Part shown: piece by piece, positions 17,481 through 26,317 of the stretch
Position numbering within the stretch: the stretch's first letter is position 1
How the letters are laid out: the number at the start of each line of letters is the position of its first letter
Assembly: GCA_963575745.1 (NCBI GenBank)
Contig: CAUYUJ010004344.1
Span: forward strand, 22,501 to 70,896
Source: Prorocentrum cordatum
Taxonomy: Eukaryota; Sar; Dinophyceae; Prorocentrales; Prorocentraceae
Direction: 5' to 3'
Length of the DNA stretch: 48,396 nt
The notes under the pieces: model-generated
What the model was told of the DNA's origin: nothing
Database searches by the model: none
The model's input: only the letters and a program-made list of their open reading frames with translations
Position numbers and translations under genes: made by a program

Positions 17481-18081
17481 GTGCCAGGTTCTGTAAGTAT
17501 CAAGGCGCACAGGGTCTCAGAGTATTGCAGCACTTTGGTCTGTCGGTCTGCGTGTCTAGCGCATGAGGGATTGAATGTATTCTGACTCTTTTGGACTTGA
17601 CGTGGTTGCGAGGCGTCTGGTCTGAAGGACGTGTGGTCTAGCAGTCTGGGGGCCTCGTATGGCCCTCAAAACTGCAACACCACAGTCTTGCGGCTACGCG
17701 GTCTTGCGGCGTTCGTGCCACCTGGCTCGTTGCACGTGAGGGTAGTAGGGTCACACGCAAGCTGGATATAAGGTCACGGGGTCTCCGGATGTTCGCTCAT
17801 TGGTCCTATGGGCTCAACAGCACACGTCGGCGTCATAGCCTTCTGGTTTGAAGCTCCCACGGCCGCACTGCAGTGCTCTCTCGAGGCCAGAGGCCCACGG
17901 GCAGGAATGCCTCCAGGCACCCGGGCCTGGAGCCCCGCGGCATCGGCACCTCTCGTCCCCTCCTCGGCACGCCGGGCGGGGGTCTGAACACGAGCTGCAT
18001 TGCGATCCTCGCCCTGTCTCACGGGCTGCGCGATTCGTCCGAGCACCTGCTCATGCGTCTTGACGCGAGGACCGCCTCAAT

Positions 18082-18123
18082 GCTCCTCCTCCTCCTCCTC
18101 CTCCTCCTCCTCCTCCTCCTCCT
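18082..18123 (+). repeat. CTC trinucleotide microsatellite
   Basis: A pure CTC run. The Leu-rich and Glu-rich frames crossing it are artefacts. Confidence 0.95.
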
Positions 18124-18238
18124 CGCCGGCCATCGGGAGCGGCATCCTCGTCCATCTGCTGGCCTCCGCTGCGCATGGACTTTGCGAAGCGCTCCCGGGC
18201 GTACCAGCACGTGCACAGGAGGTGCGGGGCCAGGGGGA

Positions 18239-18473
18239 CGAGGACCTCGGCAACAGGAGGGGGGGGCAGGGGGCACGGGGAGGCGCAGGGGCACGGGGGG
18301 AGTGGATCGGCGGGGCGAAGGAACGAGGGGGGGAGGAGAAGGGAGGGAGAGAGGAAGAGGGAGGAGGAGGAAGAAGGAGAAGGAGGAGGACCTCGGCAGC
18401 GGGGGGGGGAGCGGGCACGAGGAGGCGCAGGGGCACAGGGGGAGTGGTTTGGCGGGGCGGGGAACGAGGGGGG
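18239..18473 (+). repeat. Purine-rich 148-bp tandem repeat, interrupted by the LINE
   Basis: Unit 1 (about 18,239-18,386) and unit 2 (from about 18,387) share the order CCTCGGCA, GGGCACG, GGCGCAGGGGCAC, GGGAGTGG and GAACGAGGGGGG. Unit 2 stops at 18,473 and resumes at 24,877, where GAGGAGAAGGGAGG continues exactly as in unit 1. The LINE therefore landed inside unit 2. Confidence 0.85.
18457..18473 (+). other. LINE target-site duplication, 3' side
   Basis: GCGGGGAACGAGGGGGG, identical to 24,860-24,876. Its 17-bp length is typical of target-primed reverse transcription. Confidence 0.85.
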
Positions 18474-18543
18474 ACGATTACAGGACGATTACTAACCAGA
18501 CAGCAAATCCCGCCGATATGCCGCTGGCGCATCTGGGGTTATC

Positions 18544-21270
18544 TTAACCCTTGCGGCGCACTTCACGCTTTGGGCGCCTGGGGGCATTGGGGGTGCCATC
18601 GGGCCACACGGCCTTACCCCTCGATGAGGGGACCTCCCAACGCCGAATTTTATTCAAGGCCTCTTGGCCTGCAGGGGTGGGGTGCCCTTTACACATGCCG
18701 ACGATGCCCGCCCCCAGTCTACCACCCGTGGGGGTCTTCGAGCCTAGGCACCCACACCTCCAACAAAAAATCTGGCCATACAATATTGCTGCATTGTGTG
18801 ACTCATGCACCGCCTTGTCCCCGATACTGTATCGAGAGGGGAGGCGCACAGGTAAACCTTGAGACTCTACTCTATGGAACTGGGGTCCTGGACATTTGCC
18901 ACTGCGAAGCCAGTCCAAAATAGAAAACTTCCCAGGGCCACTCTGGCAGTGGCAACACACCCAGGAGGGGCCGACCTTGGAGACCTGGTGCCCCGAAGAC
19001 GCTTCCAGAGCCTTCCTTACGCGCCAGGCAGCGGGCGGCACACGGCAGTCCTTACGCGGGCGGCTCTTACGCTCATGGTCGGCACAAGCGGACTCCGCGT
19101 TGACTATAGCCAGCCTCCTCTGGACCAACCACACTTTAAATTCAGCACGGGCTAGATCTCTGACCTCTGGGTCAATTTCAGCTGAAACCTGCTCAACTCC
19201 TGGTTGGGCGAATTTGTCGGCCAGGTCATTGCCTCGGGAGACACAGGGGGTCTGGACCAGGGAGGCTAGCGAAATTCTATCTAGGTGCGAATTACACTTA
19301 CTGAGCATCACTCGTCGACCTTGAGCTTCGGAGAAGACCCTCTTCCACCAGCCTCTGAGTTCTCCCGAAGTGTCCGAGGAACCGTGCCAACCGTCGTACA
19401 CGATCTGGCTGTCCGTGTAGAGCCAGATTGGCCCTTTTGTCATTTTCAAGGCCCACCAGAGGGCCGCCAACTCCGCACACGGGACCGTCTGGGCTCCGTC
19501 CAAGCCCCCGCAAGCTCCTGGCCGAGGGGTGTCGGGGTCGTCATTTTCCACACAGGCAGCGGACTGGGCAAAGTAGGCGCCCCAGCCCGCGCGCGCAAGG
19601 CGCGCGTCGCTGCTCGAAGCCGAGCCGTCCAGGAAGGCCAGCTTGCACTCGATGCGGTCCTCGAAGTTCACCGTGCCCTCGAACGTGATGACGGTCGGCC
19701 CGTCCCAGTCGATGTAGTACGGCAGGCAAGGCGCGCCCCACGAAGGCGGAGGCGGTACGGAATTCCACGTGGATGGTAGTAGCCCTCTTAGCCACAGCTC
19801 CAGGCTGGTCCCGTTAGTAATGTCTCGGACTGCTTCATCACATAGCTTGGCACTCTGACGGATCCAAGGGTGGTCCTGACCGCATGTGTGAGGGCAGCTC
19901 CAGACGCGGTGGGCCATCGTCTCTTTCTGGCCTGTCGCGCACCTGGTACAGACTCCATCACACTCGTAGCCTTCAGCACGGCAACGATCCTCGGTCCAAA
20001 TGGTATTGCAAATAACAGCTTCTAGCGATCCAGCTTCCCGATGTGACTCTGTACGTCTCATTCTCTGTAGGGTTCTGCTTGCTGTCGTGAGGTCTGGCGT
20101 AGAACTCCAGCCTCCTCCGTGGCGATCTCTGGCCGCCTGCTGCCACAGCTCCTTGATGACGTCCGCCGTGATGGTCGCCATGAGTTGGGTGGTGTCTTCA
20201 TCTCCGAGTATGTCATCTGATTGCTGACCGTCTGAAAGTGGCAGCTCACGGCTTGCATGCATCTTGTGCTGGTGCGGTTGTTGATCCATCGTCCATTCAT
20301 TTTGCTGCGCATCCGTCCACGTATCTGGCTCAGGTAGCTGCCATCCTAGTTCCGTAAGTCCCTGGATGAGCGCCGCCATCGGCCCTGTCACCACATTCCA
20401 ACGTCCTCTGGGTCGTGCCCGCTGGAGTCTCTGTACTGCAGCATGCCAACCTCCTCGTAGTTTGTCATGGTAGTCTGGCCACCGCTTCCACAGCTTAATA
20501 CATTATGCTACTTGGCGGCGGAGCCCAACAGCTTTTGGGTCCTTCTCGAAGTAGTGCAACAACATCACCATGGATGTACTCCTGCCGCCTGTCGTGTACC
20601 CAAGCATGTCTGCTGCTTCAGCTCTGGCACGTCGCACCGCTGTTGGAGACTGGCCTACTGCAGGGACGTCGTATGATGACTTGGCACGGACATTGACTAG
20701 GTTGAGCGTGGCCAGCTTCCGTCTACGCTTGCCTGCCCGTTTGAAAACCATGGCTCGGCGTATTCTTGCTCTGGCCGCTTTGCGTCTCTCCGTAGCCGTC
20801 GTGGTGCGCCTCTTGCTTCCTCTCGCCATGTCGATGCCGAGGTCACGTACGTACGAGGCTCCTTTGACTGTTGCACCTAGTTGCCGAACTGCTTGCGACA
20901 CTGTTTTTTTTTTTTTTTTTTCAATACTTGGGTGGGACGCCATCACTGCCGACTTGTCCGACATCTCCAACATGCTCTCAATGCGTCCCTTGACCAGCTC
21001 GACCGCAACAGTGGTCAACTCGTGCTTGACCTGCTTGTACGAGCCGTCGGGCCTCGCCGTGACGTCGCCCACGTACTGTCTGGGAAGCGCTCGGGGTACC
21101 TGATTGTGAGCTCGTTCCAACACTTCGTATAATAATGCCCTTGCACCATTATTTGCGTTGTTGCACCCTGGTACGATGCTGTTCCCAGGGGTTATCGGTG
21201 GAGCGAATGCACCTCCTGCTCTGATCGCTCGCGGAGCGAGGTATACCAGACAGTTGAGGTAGAGCTCCGC
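18544..21270 (-). pseudogene. LINE ORF2, RT C-terminal half and RNase H
   Basis: This is the downstream part of ORF2 in one frame. It starts just after the frameshift at the G run 21,271-21,279. The RT motif B region is recognisable (PGNSIVPGCNNANNGARALL), followed by YVGD where RTs have YxDD: the first catalytic Asp is Gly (GGC at 21,067-21,069). An 18-base T run (20,904-20,921, A on the sense strand) encodes extra lysines. A single TAA at 20,503-20,505 interrupts the frame, which continues through a Cys/His cluster (near 19,890-19,960) into a type I RNase H. That domain keeps its acidic residues: FLDGSAS near 19,630, AELAALWWAL near 19,470, YTDSQIVYDG near 19,410 and NDLADKFAQ near 19,220. 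The stop is at 18,544. Confidence 0.85.
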
Positions 21271-23866
21271 GGGGGGGGGAATCGAGCTTCAAAGCGCGAT
21301 CCATCAAGATCGGGATGCTGATTGAATCGTAGAACTTCTTGATGTCCAAGTAGATGGAGCCCCACGCTTGCGTTCCATCCCATGCACTGCTTTCGCCCAT
21401 GGCCATGCTGAAAAGAGCGGCCTGTAGGGCTGACGACTGGGCCACTGCTGCATCCCAGAAGGCTGCCTTCTTGCTGCTCGACTCTGCCATGGTTGGTTGT
21501 CGGATACGCCCCCAGAGTCGCATTGGTAAAGGTGCCAAGCCGATCGGCCTCTCGTCTCCGACTTTCAAGTTGGGTCCCTTGCGTAGAAGTTCATACCAAA
21601 TATGTAACCATTGGTGCGGCCATGAAAGGCTTTGCTCGCATCTGGTGAGCAAGTCTGTCAATTCCTCTTTGGCCTGGGGTGCCAACGCCTTCAGATGCTG
21701 CACTTTCCACATGTCCGAACCTTGGCCTGAGGAATTGGGCGTCATCCTGAGAGCTGCTTCCAATTGGTCCAAGGTGATGGGTTCGCGCTCAGCAAGGTCT
21801 GCTTCAGCCCATGCGCGCAGCTTCTGCATCTGTGCCTTAGGCTCGTTGTACTCGTCGTGCTTGGTCCATCTTGCTTTCCATTGCCTGGCTCTCGTTTCCA
21901 CCGCACTTTGTAAGTTGGCGATAACTCCACTGCTGTCGGGGTCGATGCACAGCTCAGGGAGCGAGAGGGATTCGGGCCGCTTGAGATACCCATGCGCTTC
22001 CTTCATGTTGCCGCCCATGGCCTTCCTTGCCCAACGGTGGATGCTCTGCTTCGCGTTCTGCCAAGCTCGCTTGCCGTGTCGCTCTGCCCGCTGCGCCGCT
22101 TGAAATACTGCTTCACTCCACAACTGATGGTCTGTGTCCAGCTCTGTCTTGCGAATAATATCCAAGGCCAAAGAGTCTTCTTTCTCGTCTTGGCGCACAC
22201 AGTTGAGGCTGGACGGTGGCAATGGTGGGTACTCCAACGATTCTATGTGCGACAATTGAGATCGTAACATTCCTCGCAATTGCTGCTGTCGAATAGAGTT
22301 CTTTGAAACAGCCATTTGCCGTAAGAGAGATCCCATTTCCACCCAGCGGTCGTGTCTGGCTTGTTCTGGTTCCTGCGTGCGGTGCTCACGCCGTGGGGCT
22401 ACTAGGACCAAGCGGTACTTCACTGGCCGTCCTCGAACCGTTTTAACTTGGTCCTCTCTGTCGCACAGAATGGCCAGGGTATGGTCTGCTGCTTGTGCCC
22501 ATCGAGTGTACTGCCCGCCCAACTGCACGCTGCTCACTTCTGTTAACTGGAAAGCCAAGCTGTCCACCGTTGTTTTGTCTGGGCTGAATAGTTCACAATG
22601 TTCTGTCTGCCTTCGAATATCTTGCCATACATCGTCCGAGACCGTCGCCAATACCTCTCTGGAGTACGTAGGTTCAAGGAGCTTGTCGATGTCTGCTCGT
22701 TCTCGTTGGAGAGCTTGTTGTTCTTCCGACAGGTCTGTGTCGTAGATTAAATCGTCCAACTCTGGCAGGTGCTCCGTAAGCTTTGCATGCTGCTCTCGGT
22801 CTCGTTGTTTCCTCTTGGTGCCTTTCTCGACGTGCACCGTGATGTATGGTACTTTGTGCTGCTCTGCCCTCACAGGAGACAAGATCTGTAACTTGGCTGG
22901 CTTCCTTGCGATACGGATGTGCAAACCAACATGAGGTCTCCACGGAAGCTTTGTTACCGCCATGACCCCACCCAAGAAAGGCCTGAAATTTGGTGGGCAG
23001 ATTACATAATCTAACATGCGCCCTCTGCCACTGGTACACGTGGCATCGATGTTCGGGCAGACTGGGGTAACTTTGGGCTTCTTCGCCCACGTGGACTGCA
23101 TGAACTCATCTGGGGTAACATTCCAATCACCCACTGCCATCCACGGTGTAGAGATACTAGCTGTCAACTGTGTCAGCTGCTTCATCTTCGCTGCATTGGG
23201 CCCAGTCAGGCCTGGTCCGCTGTCGAGGTATACCACGAAGAGTGTGATCCGTATTCCTCCCTTCAAATCCCAGTGCACCACCGCGATGTCATTCAACTCC
23301 TTCTCGAAGGCGCTGCCCCCCTTGACGGTGGGTAGGTGCACTGCAGTCTGGAGGTGCGAGCGACGTAGCCAGCATACTCCCCCATGAGTACCGTTTACTG
23401 ATCGCCCAGTTTTCCTTGCTGCTGTCCAAGTGTACTGTGAGTGCCAGCCGTCTGGTTGAAGCCGCTGGGCCTCGCTGGCTGCGCTCGTCCTCTGAAGGTG
23501 GTGTTCCACTAGGCCCACCACATCGCACTTCGAACCCAATATAAAATCACGAACTGACGCATTGTACTGCGAGATATTCGCCACGAATACATGTGAGTAC
23601 TGCTGGTCATCGTACAAAAACGGGCCCTGCTCATCACTGATGGGGTCCTGGAATGTGACCTTGCGCCGAGTGCTAAGAACACGTCTTGGACTCCGTCTTT
23701 GCCGCCACCACAGTCTTGCTCCTCTCCCGAATGCGTACTGCGGTTTCCAGGTACCTGTCCACCTCCTCAGGGTTCGTGAAGTCGCACGGCTTGGTCTGCT
23801 CTGCGGCTGGCTCCTCTTGGACTTCATCTTTGGCCTGGGTGCCCCCCACTGATGGTTGTCCTCCAT
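21271..23866 (-). pseudogene. LINE ORF2, endonuclease and RT N-terminal half
   Basis: An EEP/APE-type endonuclease occupies the N-terminal third: metal-binding Glu in DVVGLVEHHL, the AVGDWNVTPDEF box, LDYVI and the terminal His in PWRPHVGLHI. A long linker follows, then RT fingers and RT motif A (IYLDIKKFYDSI, near 21,335). After motif A the frame goes wrong at the 9-base G run (21,271-21,279); a one-base difference there joins it to the RT palm in the next frame. ATG 23,866 is the first Met giving ORF2-like sequence. The frame is open further upstream, but that part is a shadow of ORF1. The ORF1/ORF2 overlap of about 190 nt suggests reinitiation or frameshifting; the true start is uncertain. 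Confidence 0.8.
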
Positions 23867-24677
23867 TGCCACGGCGCCTCTTGCACTCCTGAGCCTTGTC
23901 TGCGAACTTGCGGAGGTTCTCGGCGGCCTCCTTGCGGGCCTGGGTGGCTCCCTTTGCCGCTTCCAAGGTCTTCTGCGCTGCCACGGCCGCTTCCTTGGCT
24001 GCCTCGTATTCTTTCTTTTCTGCTTCACCCAGGAAAGCCAGTTCTTCACTACTGAGCTCTGGAGCAACTGCATCATCATGGACTGTCGCAGCCGAAGGTG
24101 GTTGTCCTCTGTTCGCCTTCTCACGACACAAATCCACTTGTTGCTGAGCTTCTTTCTCGGCGATTTTGTTGTCAGCCAGCTTTTCCAGGATGTCTTTTTG
24201 TTCTTCCGCATTGCGTAAGAGTCGCCTGCGTAGCCTCTCACCCGCCGTCGTGACCATACGGAGCGCCTGGGCTGCCATTTCCAACTCCTCGAACGGCTTG
24301 GGTGCTGGTGGCGGCGCTGGCTCGGGTACTCGTAACTGAGGGCATGCTCGCTCCAGCAACTCCATCTGCTCTTTGTTGTTGCCGTCCTTGGCCGCCTTGT
24401 ATTGATCTGCGAGAGGGGCGACCTGAGCCAGGGTCTGTGGATCTGGCAGGGCTGTCTCCGTCGATATGCTTGACCACATGGTACCACACTTAGCGCACTT
24501 GGCCTTGTCAGCGATACGGTCACAATAGATCCAACTGCTGCCAACAGGAGAGCAAGTGCTGCACACAACAAAAGGCCTCCTCTTCCCGCCCTGGTATTCT
24601 TTCTTCGACCGTGAATGCGATCGAGCTCTGCTGGCCGCTCGACCTCCTTCTTTCCAGGGCGGGCGCGTTCCTCCCAT
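23673..24677 (-). CDS. LINE ORF1, nucleic-acid-binding Gag-like protein (334 aa)
   Basis: ATG 24,677 is the first Met of this frame inside the element, 182 nt from its 5' end. The N terminus is rich in Arg/Ser/Lys and includes SRARSHSRSKK. A four-cysteine module follows (CSTC, then WIYCD, then CAKCGTMW), probably a zinc ribbon. The remainder is Ala/Glu/Lys-rich and very likely coiled coil (EEQKDILEKLADNKIAEKEA; KEAAVAAQKTLEAAKGA). By position and composition it is the ORF1 protein that coats the LINE RNA. The frame appears intact to TAG/TGA-type termination at 23,673, so ORF1 may outlive the broken ORF2. Confidence 0.75.
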   Translation of the reverse strand: MGGTRPPWKEGGRAASRARSHSRSKKEYQGGKRRPFVVCSTCSPVGSSWIYCDRIADKAKCAKCGTMWSSISTETALPDPQTLAQVAPLADQYKAAKDGNNKEQMELLERACPQLRVPEPAPPPAPKPFEELEMAAQALRMVTTAGERLRRRLLRNAEEQKDILEKLADNKIAEKEAQQQVDLCREKANRGQPPSAATVHDDAVAPELSSEELAFLGEAEKKEYEAAKEAAVAAQKTLEAAKGATQARKEAAENLRKFADKAQECKRRRGNGGQPSVGGTQAKDEVQEEPAAEQTKPCDFTNPEEVDRYLETAVRIRERSKTVVAAKTESKTCS

Positions 24678-24859
24678 GTACGTCTCGTAGCTGTCGTCGT
24701 TTTGCTGCGACTTCTGCCACACCTTGCAGGTGTGCCCCTCAAGCCGCGAGCGCGCCTCGCCACCTGCCGCAGGGCGCTGGGGGCGGACGCGCGGTGCGCG
24801 CGCAACAGTGGGCCCGTTGGATCTGCTCCCCTGCAAACCTCTCGGGCCCAGATGCTTGA

Positions 24860-24876
24860 GCGGGGAACGAGGGGGG
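24860..24876 (+). other. LINE target-site duplication, 5' side
   Basis: Identical to 18,457-18,473. The purine-rich tandem unit resumes immediately to the right (GAGGAGAAGGGAGG...). Confidence 0.85.
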
Positions 24877-25712
24877 GAGGAGAAGGGAGGAAGAGAGGAA
24901 GAGGGAGGAGAAGGAGGAGGAGGAGGAGGAGCGACAGGAGGAAGGAGAGGAATGATGATGTGCAGAAGAGGGGGGGGGAAAAGCTGGAGACGAGCAGTGA
25001 GGAGCAAGCCACGGGGGAGCATGAGAAAACAGGAAGGGGTGAGGACCAAAGAGGCGGACAGAGGATGCGGTTTCTTCTGACGCAGGGCTGGCGTCAAGCC
25101 ATGACTCCCTTCCTGCGCGGGGAGGGGGGGGGAGAGAAAGAGGAAGGAGAGGGAGGAGAGGGGAGGAGGAAGGGGCCCCAGGAGGAGGACATTGCATGGA
25201 ACGCATAGACGGCGGAGGCAGAAGAAGGATGAGGCTCACAGGGGGAGAGGAAGAGGACACGTAACGCCTTCGGACCCCGCCGATGCGACTTGCGAAGAGC
25301 CCCGGCAGCCCAGGCCTGCTGCGCACGCCTGCGTGGCGTTGCGCTGCTCAGCGCGCTTGTCGAGCGGGCCGGTCACGCAGGTCCGCGGCCGAACTGGCGG
25401 CGGCGCCATCCGGGCCTCATCGAACGTTCTGTTCTCGCACCTCCCTCTGCCGGCCAGCTGCTCTCGTCCTCGCAGACGGGGGCACGCGCCGCTGGTGGCC
25501 CTTGTGGCTCGCGCGCGTGCCGCTCGGATCCCGAGCCAGGGGACAGGAGATCGCGGGCAGGAGTCGAGGAAGCCGAGCGGGCAGAGTGGGCAGCGTGGTC
25601 GCCACAGACGGCTGTCGCGCGCGCGCGTCGGCTGCCGCAAACCCTGGCCCAGGGCAGAAGCAACAAAAATACTGGCCACGGGGGGGGGGGAGAGGGGAGA
25701 GGCGGAGGACAA
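24877..25712. other. Purine-rich repeat remainder, then GC-rich DNA without a gene
   Basis: To about 24,940 this is the rest of the tandem unit hit by the LINE; more purine tracts occur at 25,120-25,180. From 25,200 the sequence is GC-rich with several overlapping open frames of Arg/Ala composition and no protein-like signal or motif. Confidence 0.55.
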
Positions 25713-25960
25713 CCCTGACTCCGGATCCGCCCTACTTTGGGGAAATTCGTAAGTAGGGCTTGGAATTTCCGCCTTACTTTTCAAGCCCCGCTGATGCCAA
25801 TTTCCGCCCTACTTTTCTGCTGCTGTTTCCGCCCTACTTCTGTGGATTTCCGCCCTACTTTATGTTGGGCGCAGAATCTTTCGCCCTACTTGTTCGGCCT
25901 CTTATAGGTGGATTTCCGACGCAAGTTGAAGTTGAAAAAAAAGCCTGAGTAGGGCGGATC
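25713..25960. mobile_element. Short TIR (MITE-like) element, left part
   Basis: The left arm at 25,713-25,736 (starting CCCTGACTCC) has an inverted partner split by the outer LTR element: 25,948-25,960 plus 47,712-47,722. Rejoined, 23 of 24 bases pair. Between the arms are at least six copies of a CCGCCCTACTT motif (near 25,728, 25,771, 25,801, 25,830, 25,848 and 25,879) and reversed copies. There is no coding capacity and no clear target duplication. It could be a small non-autonomous DNA transposon or a foldback repeat. Confidence 0.6.
25956..25960 (+). other. Outer LTR element target duplication (GGATC), left
   Basis: The same five bases follow the right LTR at 47,707-47,711. A 5-bp duplication is usual for copia integrases. 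It lies inside the right arm of the TIR element. Confidence 0.85.
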
Positions 25961-26257
25961 ACTTGATAGAGCAGTGAACGTAGTAGAGTCGAGCTCAGAG
26001 GCATGTGCAGCATCCTGTAGCCGATACGGCTCAAGCTGCGCAGATGATATCACAACACTAATTATGCAAGAGATCCCCAGATCAGAAGTATCATATACTA
26101 CCTTATCTATCACTAAGTGATATCAAGATATTTTGCTGGTGGTATTTGTTTGACTCAGACTGAGTGGACAGACGTCTTCGCCAGACGTGCGGAGAGAGAG
26201 AAAGAGCGTGATCGTCTTATCATCGCCGACATCGAGGTTGTCATCGACAACTCTAGC
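25961..26257 (+). repeat. 5' LTR of outer copia-like element (297 bp)
   Basis: Matches 47,409-47,706 with three substitutions and one 1-bp indel (C/T near 26,015, A/T near 26,044, A/G and an extra T near 26,060). Boundaries are fixed by GGATC on the left and by the primer-binding site on the right. Unusually, the LTR begins ACTTGA and ends CTAGC rather than TG...CA. It contains a spliced-leader-like sequence at 26,015-26,035. Confidence 0.93.
26015..26035 (+). promoter_or_regulatory. Spliced-leader-like sequence in outer 5' LTR
   Basis: Twenty-one bases, CTGTAGCC + GATAC + GGCTCAAG, match 16 of 21 positions of the dinoflagellate SL (CCGTAGCC + ATTTT + GGCTCAAG) without gaps, on the element's sense strand. 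The 3' LTR copy (47,463-47,483) has TT for CT at its start. It lies about 55 bp into the LTR. It could mark the 5' end of a trans-spliced element RNA (start of R); that role is inferred. Confidence 0.5.
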
Positions 26258-26269
26258 TGGTAGCGGAGC
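26258..26269 (+). promoter_or_regulatory. Primer-binding site (initiator tRNA-Met type)
   Basis: TGGTAGCGGAGC begins at the first base after the LTR. It is complementary to a tRNA ending GCUCCGCUACCA. The implied acceptor stem starts A1 and pairs with U72, a hallmark of eukaryotic initiator tRNA-Met, and the sequence is close to the TGGTAGCAGAG site matching animal initiator tRNA. The inner element has the same 12 bases (41,406-41,417 minus). Confidence 0.75.
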
Positions 26270-26317
26270 TGGCATTGCCAGCTCCACGGACAACGAAGAG
26301 CCCGATATTTCGTACAG

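Larger units (their letters stand above)
18474..24859 (-). mobile_element. LINE retrotransposon, full length, inactivated
   Basis: A non-LTR retrotransposon read on the minus strand and bounded by a 17-bp target duplication. It has ORF1, then ORF2 with APE-type endonuclease, RT and RNase H, an order typical of RNase H-bearing LINEs of the I/Tad type. The 3' end is not poly(A) but a short tandem tail (GTAATCGTCCT followed by GTAATCGT), as in several LINE clades that end in short repeats. The first bases of the element, TCAAG (GCTCAAG if bases shared with the duplication are counted), equal the 3' end of the dinoflagellate spliced leader. ORF2 is broken by a frameshift at a 9-base G run, a stop at 20,503-20,505 and a mutated RT active site, so the copy is dead. 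Confidence 0.9.

Noticed and set aside
17774-18547. Overlapping frames on both strands, 17.8-18.5 kb
   Set aside because: Some segments look exon-like (minus strand near 18,150-18,230), but no frame with both splice boundaries could be defended.
24850-24880. Full-length SL match at the LINE 5' end
   Set aside because: Only the last 5-7 bases (GCTCAAG) fit; the bases further 5' are the target duplication, so only a terminal remnant is claimed.
21149-25012. 1,287-codon minus frame taken as one protein
   Set aside because: Its first 380 or so codons are a shadow of ORF1 and extend beyond the element's 5' end at 24,859; its last stretch after the G run is out of frame with the RT.
23673-25097. 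ORF1 start at 25,097
   Set aside because: The target duplication places the element's 5' end at 24,859, so anything upstream belongs to the purine-rich target repeat. ATG 24,677 is the first Met inside.
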